From Methanothrix sp. (lineage in GTDB: Archaea > Halobacteriota > Methanosarcinia > Methanotrichales > Methanotrichaceae), in contig NZ_JASFYM010000008.1 of the NCBI RefSeq assembly GCF_030055635.1, forward strand, positions 1 through 64,000: DNA of 64,000 nucleotides, in the 5' to 3' direction. Position 1 is the stretch's first letter. The number at the start of each line of letters is the position of its first letter. A model generated the notes under the pieces. That model made no database searches and was not told where the DNA came from. It saw only the letters and a list, made by a program, of their open reading frames with translations. Both the position numbers and the translations under genes were made by a program. Positions 36,693 through 44,146 of this stretch are shown here, piece by piece.

Positions 36693-37258
36693 GCTACAGG
36701 AAGCACCCGACTGCGGTGGTCGAGAGCGCTGATATCGGAGATGGCACGAGCATATGGCACTTCGCCCACATCAGGGAGGGCGCCAGGATCGGGAGGAACT
36801 GCAACATCGGGAAGAGCGTTTACATAGACAGGGATGTCAGGATCGGAGATAACGTGAAGATCCAGAACTTCGTCTCTGTCTATCACGGAGTCGATATTGG
36901 GGATGATGTCTTCATAGGCCCCTCAGCAGTTTTCACGAACGATCTGTATCCAAGAGCGTTCATCTGGTCAGAGGACAGGGTCGTGCCCACGAAGGTCTGC
37001 AGGGGTGCGAGCATAGGCGCGAATGCGACGATAGTCTGCGGCATAACCATAGGGGAGTACGCCATGGTCGGGGCGGGCAGCGTCGTCACAGATGATGTCC
37101 CCCCGCACGGTCTTGTATACGGCAACCCTGCCGTGCTGCGGGGATACGTCTGCAGATGCGGCAGACCTCTGAAGAGGCTGTTGAGGGATGATGGGGTGAA
37201 AGAGTACCTGTGCGAATGCGGGGAGACCGTCTGCATCAAAACGGAGGGATCACCCTGA
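36689..37258 (+). CDS. WbpD-like hexapeptide acetyltransferase with zinc ribbon tail
   Basis: A 189-residue left-handed beta-helix acyltransferase: imperfect hexapeptides from about residue 10 to 130 (IGDGTSIW, IGRNCNIG, IGDNVKIQ, IGEYAMVGAGSVV). It would acetylate the 3-amino group. The last 45 residues hold CRCGRPLK and CECGETVC, a zinc-ribbon tail that many bacterial WbpD proteins lack. It starts in an ATGA overlap; its TGA overlaps the next gene's proposed CTG start. Confidence 0.91.
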   Translation: MSYRKHPTAVVESADIGDGTSIWHFAHIREGARIGRNCNIGKSVYIDRDVRIGDNVKIQNFVSVYHGVDIGDDVFIGPSAVFTNDLYPRAFIWSEDRVVPTKVCRGASIGANATIVCGITIGEYAMVGAGSVVTDDVPPHGLVYGNPAVLRGYVCRCGRPLKRLLRDDGVKEYLCECGETVCIKTEGSP

Positions 37259-38442
37259 AGATAGCTGTTGTGGGCCTTGGTAACGCAGGGCTTCCTCTTG
37301 CAGCAGTGATCGCAGACCATGGAATTCAGGTCGTGGGCGTGGATATAGACAGAAGGAGATGCGATCTCATCAACAGCGGGAAGAATCCCATACCACACGA
37401 GTCCGGACTGGACGAGCTCATATCGAGACACGGTGGAAAGGAACTCGTCGCAACGACAAAATACAGAGATGCATCTTCATGCAGCGTGTTCATAGTAATA
37501 GTCCCGCTCTTCATCGACGAGAACCACAATCCGGACTTCAGGACGCTTGAGAGCTCATTCAGGAGTTTGGGAGGTGTATTGAAGCGTGGGGATCTGGTGG
37601 TCCTGGAGACCACAGTGCCTCCCGGGACGACAGAAGGTATAGCGCTGAAATGGCTGGAGGAGAGCAGCGGTCTCAGGCTCGGCCAGTTCTATCTCGCTCA
37701 CTCCCCGGAGAGGATAATGACAGGATGCAGCATATCCAGGCTCAGGGAGTTCCCGAAGGTCATTGGGGGAGTTGATGAGAGGAGCGGCATCGTCGCCTAC
37801 GACGTTTACAGGAGGTTCATACCGAACCTGAGGCTTGTATCATCTGCAAGGGTCGCAGAGATGATAAAGGTCATGGAGGGGTGCTACAGGGATGTCAACA
37901 TCGCGCTGGCGAACGAGCTCTTCAGGATATCAGAGGAGCTGGGCATCGATTTCTACGAGGCCCGGGAGCACGCGAACCACGAGTACTGTCACATACACAT
38001 GCCATCGACTGGCGTAGGCGGGCACTGCATCCCTGTCTATCCATGGTTTCTGATCAATGAGATGGTGAGGAGAGAGCGTGCAGAGAATGCGGTCATGCTC
38101 AGAACTGCCAGGGAGCTGAACGACCGCATGATACACTACTGGATGGATCGTATAATCGACGCGTGCATGCATATCGATAAACCACTGGCGGAGATCAGGA
38201 TATGCATCCACGGCATCACGTACCGTCAGGGCGCAAAGGAGCTCCACCACAGCAGGAACCTGGCGCTTGCGAAGCTCCTGAAGAGCAGAGGTCTGAAGGT
38301 GGGCGCGCACGATGAGATGCTCTCAAGAGAGGAGATCTCAAAAGCAGGCCTGGAGTGGATGGATCCACAGGACGCGGATCTGGTCTTCAATTCCTTCGAG
38401 CTCAGCGTGAAGCTCAGGCGCCACCGAGAAGCTCCGGGATGA
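37255..38442 (+). CDS. WbpA/WecC-like UDP-sugar 6-dehydrogenase, CTG start proposed
   Basis: A UDP-GlcNAc or UDP-ManNAc dehydrogenase of about 395 residues. KIAVVGLGNAGLPLA is the NAD site, HSPERIMTG and STGVGGHCIPVYPWF (catalytic Cys) are diagnostic. In-frame starts exist at GTG 37210 and ATG 37216, but they add 15 residues that copy the other frame of the upstream gene. CTG at 37255 gives the family start (L/M-KIAVVGLG), has GGAGG 7 nt upstream, and overlaps the previous stop as CTGA. CTG initiation is therefore proposed. It supplies the uronic acid for this operon. Confidence 0.88.
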   Translation: MKIAVVGLGNAGLPLAAVIADHGIQVVGVDIDRRRCDLINSGKNPIPHESGLDELISRHGGKELVATTKYRDASSCSVFIVIVPLFIDENHNPDFRTLESSFRSLGGVLKRGDLVVLETTVPPGTTEGIALKWLEESSGLRLGQFYLAHSPERIMTGCSISRLREFPKVIGGVDERSGIVAYDVYRRFIPNLRLVSSARVAEMIKVMEGCYRDVNIALANELFRISEELGIDFYEAREHANHEYCHIHMPSTGVGGHCIPVYPWFLINEMVRRERAENAVMLRTARELNDRMIHYWMDRIIDACMHIDKPLAEIRICIHGITYRQGAKELHHSRNLALAKLLKSRGLKVGAHDEMLSREEISKAGLEWMDPQDADLVFNSFELSVKLRRHREAPG

Positions 38443-38768
38443 AAGCCGGAGTCTCAACCGTCCCGATGCCATCGCGGCTTGTGAAATGCTCAGATCGAAC
38501 CAGACCTGGGAGCACAGATCGCCCATCCCGTGCCATGCGGCTTTGTTAGAGTTCTCACGCAATATAGAGCCCTGCATGAGGAAAACGCGAAGTCTCGTCC
38601 AGCTGAATCGGCGGATTGGAGGAGAATGGAATCCAGCTATCCCCGAAAGTTCAGATCGATCCGGATGTTCAATAATTCGCAGAGACGAGGCAATGCGATG
38701 TCCCCAGCCGTTCGAAGCTGACGTAGTTGGGCCCCGAGTTTCCCGATATGAGCTTGCAGCCTGTCAGC
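38443..38768. other. Intergenic DNA, no clear gene
   Basis: About 325 bp. AATCGGCGGATTGGAGG near 38608 resembles the start of repeat G but the rest does not follow. No hairpin terminator or gene is evident. Confidence 0.4.
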
Positions 38769-38776
38769 TATAACCA
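38769..38776 (+). promoter_or_regulatory. TATA-like box of the ABC ATPase gene
   Basis: CTATAACC about 25 nt before the ATG at 38796, which would make the mRNA almost leaderless. Confidence 0.4.
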
Positions 38777-38795
38777 AGCCGGCTGAGAGTGTGAT

Positions 38796-39572
38796 ATGAT
38801 CATGGATCCGGTTATAGATAGACATGGAAACAGAAACATCATAGAGATAAGAGATCTGACCAAGATATACAGGGATGGGGTTGAGGTGGTGGCTCTCGAT
38901 CACATAAATCTCACGATAAAGGAGGGAGAGTTCCTGGCGATAGTCGGGCCGAGCGGATCCGGAAAGTCGACGCTGCTGAACATGATCGGCCTCCTAGACA
39001 CTCCCACAAGCGGAACAATACTGCTGAAAGATATCGACGTCACAAAGATCAGCGCGAACGAGCGCGCGAGGCTGAGAAACAAGGAGCTTGGATTCGTCTT
39101 CCAGTACCATCATCTCCTCCCCGAGTTCACGGCAGTCGAGAACGTGATGATGCCAATGCTCATAGCAGGGGTTGGGAGAAAAGAGGCGCGTGAGCGCGCG
39201 ACCGCTCTTCTCAGGGAGGTCGGCCTTGGAGACCGGCTGGACCACAAGCCCAGCCAGCTCAGCGGCGGTCAGAACCAGCGGGTTGCGGTCGCGAGGGCCC
39301 TGGCCAACAGGCCATCTATCGTAATAGGAGATGAGCTCACCGGAAACCTGGATACAAAAACATCGAGGATGATCTACGATATGCTCAGGGACCTGAACAA
39401 GAGAATCAACCAAACATTCATACTCGTGACGCACGACATGGATATGGCGGAGAAGACGGATCGCATACTGAGGCTTGTTGATGGAAAAATCGTCTGCGAG
39501 CTCAGGCGGGTCGGCGACGAGTTCGTGAGCGTGGAGATGTGCTCGGCAGAAACGGGACAGGATCAGGAATAA
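38796..39572 (+). CDS. LolD/MacB-type ABC transporter ATP-binding protein, orphan
   Basis: A 258-residue ABC ATPase. Walker A GPSGSGKST near residue 50, signature LSGGQNQRVAVARAL near 150, and an H-loop VTHDMDMAE. The pattern LLNMIGLLDTPTSG and ENVMMPMLIAG is typical of LolD/MacB exporters. Walker B reads IVIGDELTGNLD, with Leu where Pro is usual. No FtsX/MacB-like permease is nearby, so its partner must be elsewhere. The role may be export of lipoproteins or peptides, by homology only. Confidence 0.9.
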   Translation: MIMDPVIDRHGNRNIIEIRDLTKIYRDGVEVVALDHINLTIKEGEFLAIVGPSGSGKSTLLNMIGLLDTPTSGTILLKDIDVTKISANERARLRNKELGFVFQYHHLLPEFTAVENVMMPMLIAGVGRKEARERATALLREVGLGDRLDHKPSQLSGGQNQRVAVARALANRPSIVIGDELTGNLDTKTSRMIYDMLRDLNKRINQTFILVTHDMDMAEKTDRILRLVDGKIVCELRRVGDEFVSVEMCSAETGQDQE

Positions 39573-39615
39573 AGCGAGAGGCTCATCCAGGTGATTCAGC
39601 GGATCTGTATCTCTC

Positions 39616-39811
39616 GGTAGTCTACCTATACGACGTGTGGATAAGTGCAAAAGCAATAGCTTCAGGCGATTCGTAGCCTTCAACCACGCTGCAGGGCGCC
39701 GGACAATTATTGACAGGTCTCATGATATCGATTTCCATGCCGACGTTGCTCAAAATAAACACATCTGAGGGAGCCGGCCCATCAAGATCAACTCAATGAA
39801 GGTAGACTACC
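39616..39811 (+). mobile_element. Family B miniature element, copy 1
   Basis: 196 bp bounded by GGTAGTCTACCT and AGGTAGACTACC (12-bp perfect inverted ends). The flanks TATCTCTC and TATCTTTC match at 7 of 8 bases. The interior is shared almost base for base with copies at 43636 and 46563. No coding capacity. Confidence 0.92.
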
Positions 39812-39831
39812 TATCTTTCAGAAGGGAACAA

Positions 39832-39893
39832 AGTCGATTGCTGCTGGTTAGGTTAACCAGACTTCGCCTCTCCGATGGTTCGACCTCATGAGC
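39832..39893 (+). repeat. Dispersed repeat G, copy 2 (partial)
   Basis: Only the right half of repeat G: GATTGCTGCTGGTTAGG, then ACCAGACTTCGCCTC and GGTTCGACCTCATGAGCC. It starts just right of the B element. Confidence 0.45.
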
Positions 39894-40025
39894 CAAGAGA
39901 GATCCTAATACCCCGAACTCTCCGCCGTCCCGCATAACACAAGAGCAGCCGCATCCCAGCCATGCCTCCAGGCATGCGCAGTGACATGTGACTTCTCCAC
40001 TGAAGGGGTATTCTGCCTGCGTTCC

Positions 40026-40090
40026 TATAAACCACCCCGAGATGTTTTTAATGCACCAGTCAGCTCAAAGCTGGTGCAGGGGTTCATGCG
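40026..40090 (+). ncRNA. Possible small RNA with TGCACCAG hairpin
   Basis: TATAAA at 40026-40031 lies about 26 nt before TGCACCAG (40052-40059), which pairs with CTGGTGCA (40071-40078) around an 11-nt loop. The spacing fits transcription beginning at the stem, as in the small-RNA pair above. There is no second copy, and the surrounding 400 bp hold no gene. Evidence is thin. Confidence 0.3.
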
Positions 40091-40334
40091 CCTCAGAACT
40101 CATAGGGCTCATCACACTTCAGAGACCTGGTGTCATCATCGGCGCATGTGGCGGATTTCTCAAGCGACGGTACATGAGATTTCCCCCGACCGTATCAAAT
40201 CAAACCCCCATCGCAACCGAAGCGATGATCCCTATCTTGCCTGACAGGTACAGTGAGCTTCCTGATACGAAAATGCAGTGGATACGAATCATGTTATCCA
40301 CACGGTGGCCCTGCGTCATGAGCTTTTTCCATGA

Positions 40335-40360
40335 GAAGCCAGAGCTCAAACTCTGGCTTC
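40335..40360 (-). terminator. Hairpin at the 3' end of the Ada-like lipoprotein gene
   Basis: Perfect 10-bp stem, 6-nt loop, 4 bp past the stop codon on the minus strand. No long T run follows, so it may protect or process the 3' end rather than terminate directly. Confidence 0.45.
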
Positions 40361-40363
40361 GCG

Positions 40364-41122
40364 TCAGGGATTGCACACCCTGCACGGCTCATACCCTCTC
40401 GATTCCGCCTCCTCCTTGCTTGAGAAGATCACAACGTGCTCAGGCTTTATCTTCTTGGCGTACCGGCATTCGGGGAGGTGGTACTTCCTGGAGGTGGTGC
40501 TCCCTACATACTGCTTTGTCCCATCCCGCTCAGGCTTTGCAGATCCGCCTGTAACATTGAGGCCCGCCCCAGTGTCTTCTGTATCCTTTTCCCTGACATC
40601 TGATTGCTCATCCCCACCTTCCGTGCTGACACCCTCATTTCCTCCTGATGCACCAGCAGGCTCGCTGAGTGAAAGCGATGGGGGATATATCGAGCGTTCC
40701 TGGGTGCTCTCTAGGATCTGAACTGCACGCTCAGCGCTCAGAATCGTGCCATCCGCGCCGGAAACCACGAGGCGACATGTGTAGCCCCTGCCAGGATGCA
40801 GCCTGGCGATTTTTGAGAACTCGAACGCGGTCTGGCCCGGGGCGACGTCGATCAGGAGGTATCTAGACCGGAGGACCTCCTGGCCTTCTCTGAGAAGATG
40901 AGCCTCGAGCAGCAGGTAGGGCTCGGAAATGTTGGAGACGAGTTCCAGAGTTCCCCTGACAAGGAAGAGCTCTCTGGAGACCCCGGGCTCGAACTCCAGC
41001 TCAAGATTTCTCTCCGCATGGACCTCCACAAGGCTGTTCTGATCCACAGCTTTCTGCTCAATGCAGCCCTGAACAAACATCAGAACCAACAAAGCACAGA
41101 TAAGAGAGACGAACCTGAACAC
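40364..41122 (-). CDS. Lipoprotein with C-terminal Ada-type metal-binding motif
   Basis: A 252-residue protein starting at GTG with GAGGGGGT just upstream. Signal peptide with lipobox FVQGC (Cys near 20). Residues about 25-145 form a beta-rich domain. Residues 150-200 are a low-complexity acidic linker. The last 45 residues, KYHLPECRYAKKI through GYEPCRVCNP, match the Ada-like zinc module (C-x-Y then PC-x-x-C) that is often attached to secreted nucleases. Here it is displayed on the cell surface with no nuclease. It probably binds a metal; the role is unknown. Its ribosome site overlaps an origin-box-like sequence. Confidence 0.78.
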   Translation of the reverse strand: MFRFVSLICALLVLMFVQGCIEQKAVDQNSLVEVHAERNLELEFEPGVSRELFLVRGTLELVSNISEPYLLLEAHLLREGQEVLRSRYLLIDVAPGQTAFEFSKIARLHPGRGYTCRLVVSGADGTILSAERAVQILESTQERSIYPPSLSLSEPAGASGGNEGVSTEGGDEQSDVREKDTEDTGAGLNVTGGSAKPERDGTKQYVGSTTSRKYHLPECRYAKKIKPEHVVIFSSKEEAESRGYEPCRVCNP

Positions 41123-41128
41123 AGGGAC

Positions 41129-41148
41129 CCCCTCATTTCCAATGGAAA
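41129..41148 (-). promoter_or_regulatory. Origin-recognition-box-like site, inverted
   Basis: On the minus strand it reads TTTCCATTGGAAATGAGGGG, which differs at about three positions from the two boxes at 44039 and 44068. It points toward them from 2.9 kb away. It lies at the promoter and ribosome site of the lipoprotein gene, so chance similarity cannot be ruled out. Confidence 0.5.
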
Positions 41149-41277
41149 TATGGGATGAGCATCATGCCATAATGCCCCACATACCGCCGCAGTCCGTGCC
41201 ATTACCATGACATGGAAAGTCAGCCTCCCGTGCCGCCTCGTTTTGGCGAGACTGACTGGCATCTCGAGCGCTTTAAC

Positions 41278-41356
41278 ATAAAAGCACGACATGGAGGGTA
41301 GACCTTCCTTGTCGTGTTGTTTGGACGAGACCAAACCGCATCTCAAACGCTTTCAT
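41278..41356 (+). repeat. Palindromic repeat E, copy 1
   Basis: About 79 bp from ATAAAAGCACGACATGG to AACGCTTTCAT. Ends form an inverted pair (AAAGC and GCTTT). Similar units lie at 41990 and, reversed, at 47422. A more diverged tandem unit precedes it at 41207-41272. Confidence 0.55.
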
Positions 41357-41411
41357 CCTTTCGGCACGCCTCTGATGTCGCATGCAGCGTTTCATAGAGA
41401 CTCCTGGGGTG

Positions 41412-41466
41412 CAGGGGTAGCGGAAACCCCGCTCTTCGGGGCTGGGAGGAGCATACCCCAGCCGAA
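41412..41466 (+). repeat. IS200/IS605-like right-end hairpin, remnant 1
   Basis: GTAGCGGAAACCCCGCTCTT then CGGGGCTGGGAGGAGC resembles the hairpin at the 3' end of IS1341/IS605 tnpB elements, where the omega RNA lies. No tnpB frame is attached. Related hairpins are at 46293 and 54709. Confidence 0.4.
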
Positions 41467-41524
41467 CGTCAGAACATGCTCATCTCTGACAGCATATCCA
41501 GCTATCTGAGCTCAAAGCCCGGAA

Positions 41525-41944
41525 TCAAATCTGCTTAAGCGCTCTGATCGTTATCTCGATGCATTCAAGCATCGACTTCAGCCTTGACAGATCCCGCTCA
41601 TCGGCTATCTCCGCACACAGCTCTCTCAGCTTCGCCTGAAGCGAGGTTCTCACAGATGCAAGAGCATCTTTTTCATCAACCGTGCCCGGAGATGCTGTGG
41701 CAGATACTGAGCCGCGCTGAGCAGCGCTTTCTGAGATATGCCCTTCTGAAACATGCAGATTTTTCTCTTCTGGCAGCCCAGCAGAAGCGCCATGCTCACC
41801 CTCTCCAGAAGCAGAGCAGACCGGACACATAATCTCCCCCTTGTAGCGGAAGAGGGGAGCTCCACAATCATGGTGCTCCGCCAGCATGGTTCCACCGATC
41901 TCCATCATCCTCGTGATGCGCCTGATCATCTCCTCTTCATCCAT
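41525..41944 (-). CDS. SSSCA1/autoantigen p27-family zinc-ribbon protein
   Basis: A 139-residue protein. Residues 1-45 are the diagnostic part: ITRMMEIGGTMLAEHHDCGAPLFRYKGEIMCPVC, given here as the motif HxDCGxPLF then CPVC, a zinc ribbon seen in archaea and in the eukaryotic p27/ZNRD2 protein. The middle is low-complexity, and residues 90-139 form helices. Function in archaea is unknown. GAGGTGA lies 7 nt before the ATG, and CTAAATAT near 41980 on this strand is the likely TATA box, beside an E repeat. Confidence 0.85.
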   Translation of the reverse strand: MDEEEMIRRITRMMEIGGTMLAEHHDCGAPLFRYKGEIMCPVCSASGEGEHGASAGLPEEKNLHVSEGHISESAAQRGSVSATASPGTVDEKDALASVRTSLQAKLRELCAEIADERDLSRLKSMLECIEITIRALKQI

Positions 41945-41989
41945 TTTTCAGTCACCTCTGATGATGGAATCAACATTCAGATATTTAGC

Positions 41990-42072
41990 ATGAAAGCATG
42001 ACATGGGGTGTTTAGCCTCCTACGTCGGCGGCCGCTTCTGGACAGAAACTAACAGTGCATCAACGCTTTCAT
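41990..42072 (+). repeat. Palindromic repeat E, copy 2
   Basis: 83 bp from ATGAAAGCATGACATGG to CAACGCTTTCAT; ends ATGAAAGC and GCTTTCAT form a perfect 8-bp inverted pair. Followed, like the other copies, by CC-TTGG-A-GCCTC. Confidence 0.6.
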
Positions 42073-42302
42073 CCTGTTGGTATGCCTCCACTACCGGGTC
42101 TCGTGCCCGAATCGCTGAATGGAATTTCAGGAATCCGCACTCTCTAGCATGGCAGGTTACAAATCCTGCAATGTCACATGTCGCTGGGTTCAATGATCAG
42201 AGCACACAACTCACTACTGCACGCAGGGTTTTGAGGTTGTACATTCAGAGGCTGTGCACTTGGAGTTCAGATGCACGATCCTGTGGTGTTCATGTAGCAT
42301 TA

Positions 42303-42426
42303 CGCTCTTGTCCACTTAATAACCTGCCCATAGAACCATTGGTCCTCCAAGCACTGCTGGAAGATGGATGAGTGCTTAAGGCAACTTAACCTGCATGACC
42401 TCCAAGCTGCTAAGCGGATAAGAGCG
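42303..42426 (+). mobile_element. Family C miniature element, copy 3
   Basis: 124 bp from CGCTCTTGTCC to GATAAGAGCG with interior words AACCTGCCC and CATGACCTCCAAG shared with C copy 2. Flanking 8-mers no longer match, so this is an old copy. Confidence 0.75.
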
Positions 42427-42590
42427 TAGGCTCTGCCTCTCTGCTAGATTACTGATTCACCGAACTACGTGGAGAGTTCGGTTCCATTACGAACACTCAT
42501 CCAGCTTGTCCTGTCTGCGGAAGAACTCAATCTGGGTTCTTGTCTCCAAGGATGCCTGAGCCTGCAGAATTCACTGCAGATATCCCATAA

Positions 42591-42709
42591 CGCTCTTATC
42601 TATCTGATAACCTGCTCGGAGAGATAGCGGTGCTGCTATGCGTTTGTGGCGATTGAATGAGAGCATCCAGCAACCTCGATGCATGAAAGTTGCTGGATAC
42701 ATAAGAGCA
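42591..42709 (+). mobile_element. Family C miniature element, copy 4
   Basis: 119 bp from CGCTCTTATC to CATAAGAGCA. The flanks TCCCATAA and TCTCATTG match at 5 of 8 bases. A family D element begins only 15 bp to the right. Confidence 0.75.
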
Positions 42710-42724
42710 TCTCATTGCACTCAG

Positions 42725-42841
42725 TGCTGTGTTGAATAACTTCTTGAGATAACGTCTCTGTATATCGATTCCAATCTATTCTCCACACATTCCTGGAATC
42801 GTCTTATGCTTGCGGATTTTAATGACCCATCCAACACAGCA
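42725..42841 (+). mobile_element. Family D miniature element, copy 2
   Basis: 117 bp with ends TGCTGTGTTGAATAA and CCATCCAACACAGCA. The flanks GCACTCAG and GCACTCAA match at 7 of 8 bases. It lies 49 bp downstream of the UPF0147 stop. Confidence 0.9.
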
Positions 42842-42890
42842 GCACTCAATGCTAAAGCGTATTCTGGAAATCACATGTGTTTTACGTGCT

Positions 42891-43148
42891 TCATCCGACA
42901 GGTATGGTCTCAAGCTGGCTTGCGACGTTCCATATAAGTGTTCTTGTATGGAGAGGGATATTCGGATCATTGCTGATTTCGTCAAGTATGGATATCGCTG
43001 AAGCTGCCCTTACTGCTTCGGCGAGCCCTTCCTGAAGAAGTATACCTTTGACGTTCTCTGCAGAGCGCCTTATGTTCCTGGGCACGGTATCGTCGCTCAT
43101 TATTCGCTCCAAAATCTCGACACATTGCTTTATCACTTTCTCAGACAT
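42891..43148 (-). CDS. UPF0147 family protein
   Basis: An 85-residue helical protein that matches the archaeal UPF0147 family along its length ([41 protein letters not shown]). ATG at 43148 has GGTGGTGA upstream; the frame extends further but without family similarity. TATA box at 43241-43250 gives a leader of about 70 nt. Function is unknown; it is often found near translation or replication genes. It lies within the presumed origin region. Confidence 0.9.
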   Translation of the reverse strand: MSEKVIKQCVEILERIMSDDTVPRNIRRSAENVKGILLQEGLAEAVRAASAISILDEISNDPNIPLHTRTLIWNVASQLETIPVG

Positions 43149-43240
43149 AATAAAAATCACCACCGTTGCGCTTTCTGGGGCTACAAAAGGGTTGAGGATC
43201 AGTTCCCGCCTCAGCTCTTGCACTCTGCATGTATATCGTT

Positions 43241-43250
43241 GTATTTAAAA
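43241..43250 (-). promoter_or_regulatory. TATA box of the UPF0147 gene
   Basis: Minus-strand TTTTAAATAC, a good archaeal TATA element about 95 bp before the ATG. Confidence 0.55.
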
Positions 43251-43394
43251 GTATGGTTGAGGATCCCCAAAAGCTCATGTGGTCAAATCCCCGGAGAGGC
43301 AAACTCTGATCTCTTTTGTCCATCTGGGCTCATCTCTGGTTGTGTACTCGCATCATTGAAATCCGCAGCATCCAGTCCAGCCGGACTCGTGGGA

Positions 43395-43610
43395 TGCTCA
43401 TCTTGGTGATTTGGCGGATCGGTAACCCCGCAGAAAGAGACAGAGTGTATTGTACCTGATTGAAGTTACCAGAGGATTCCTAAAAACCCAGTATTCTGGT
43501 ATAAAACTCCTTTGATAAAAGCATGCAGCGACATGCCCAGATCATTGAACAGTAGGTTAATAGGAATCCTCACCAGATCGCCACTCCGACGGTTCGACTA
43601 CATGAGCCCG
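43395..43610 (+). repeat. Dispersed repeat G, copy 3, split by an A element
   Basis: TTTGGCGGATCGGTAACCCC at the left, GATTGAAGTTACCAGA across the A insertion, and GGTTCGACTACATGAGCC at the right. Removing the 100-bp A element and one ACCA restores a G unit of about 110 bp. Confidence 0.55.
43472..43571 (+). mobile_element. Family A miniature element, copy 4
   Basis: 100 bp with ends GAGGATTCCTA and TAGGAATCCTC and perfect 4-bp duplication ACCA. Almost the same as copy 5 at 61728. Confidence 0.92.
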
Positions 43611-43635
43611 TGGGATATCTCGCCCATGGCTCTCT

Positions 43636-43829
43636 GGTAGTCTACCTACGACGTGTGGATAAGCGTAAAAGCAATAGCTTCAGGCAGTTCGTAGCTCATC
43701 AACCAAGCTGCAGGGCGCCGGATAAATATTGACATATCACATGATGCCGATTTCCATGCCGACATTGCTCAAAATAAACACATCTGAGGGAGCCGGCCCA
43801 TTGAGATCAACTCAACGAAGGCGACTACT
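43636..43829 (+). mobile_element. Family B miniature element, copy 2
   Basis: 194 bp starting GGTAGTCTACCTACGACG. The right end is damaged (AAGGCGACTACT instead of AGGTAGACTACC). The flanks GGCTCTCT and GGCTCTCG match at 7 of 8 bases. Confidence 0.88.
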
Positions 43830-44038
43830 GGCTCTCGAATACGGCAGAATCGTTCAGCTATTCGGGTACACATCCGATAATTCCACTGCTGAATCGCAGG
43901 GATGAGCCCCGCTGATACAAGCACGTGACCTGGGATCAGAGGCGTGTGAGCTTGCGTGGCTCATGTGCCACCTGACATCAGTTCCCGAGAGGCTCTTCAG
44001 TGGTTTGGGTCCACCCTCCCGCTAAATCCCGTGTCCAT
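43830..44038. other. Origin-proximal DNA left of the boxes
   Basis: About 210 bp with no gene. CAGCTATTCGGGTACAC near 43857 recurs near 13445. Sequence just left of the boxes (CTTCAGTGGTTTGGG near 43994) is only faintly box-like. Confidence 0.4.
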
Positions 44039-44058
44039 CTCCACTGGAAATGAAGGGG
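44039..44058 (+). promoter_or_regulatory. Origin recognition box 1
   Basis: CTCCACTGGAAATGAAGGGG closely follows the archaeal ORB pattern (TCCA-TGGAAA-GA-GGGG). A second box lies 29 bp on, and orc1/cdc6 begins 90 bp downstream; this arrangement is typical of archaeal origins. Confidence 0.8.
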
Positions 44059-44067
44059 TTGGTCCCC

Positions 44068-44087
44068 TTCCACTGGAAATAAAGGGG
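44068..44087 (+). promoter_or_regulatory. Origin recognition box 2
   Basis: TTCCACTGGAAATAAAGGGG, same orientation as box 1, differing at two positions. It lies directly upstream of the orc1/cdc6 TATA box, so Orc1 binding could also repress its own gene. Confidence 0.8.
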
Positions 44088-44101
44088 AGATCACCATAAC
44101 T

Positions 44102-44109
44102 CTTAATAC
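44102..44109 (+). promoter_or_regulatory. TATA box of orc1/cdc6
   Basis: CTTAATAC about 26 nt before a start site near 44132, giving a short leader with GAGGGAG. Confidence 0.5.
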
Positions 44110-44146
44110 CCTCCATGCCAAGAGTGAATTGTTCGAGGGAGTTCTC

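Larger units (their letters stand above)
39894..40363. other. Gene-free stretch with two hairpins
   Basis: Besides the hairpin at 40052 there is a perfect 10-bp stem at 40335-40360 (GAAGCCAGAG, loop CTCAAA, CTCTGGCTTC). It lies just past the stop of the minus-strand lipoprotein gene and is probably its transcript end. Both hairpins share the apical word GCTCAAA. Confidence 0.5.
41149..41524. other. Gene-free stretch, repeats only
   Basis: Holds tandem E-like units, the hairpin remnant at 41412 and the divergent promoter side of the lipoprotein gene. No protein gene is seen. Confidence 0.5.
42073..42890. other. Gene-free stretch of the origin region, left part
   Basis: About 820 bp. Nearly half is C and D elements. 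The unique DNA between them shows no gene and no further origin box. Confidence 0.5.
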
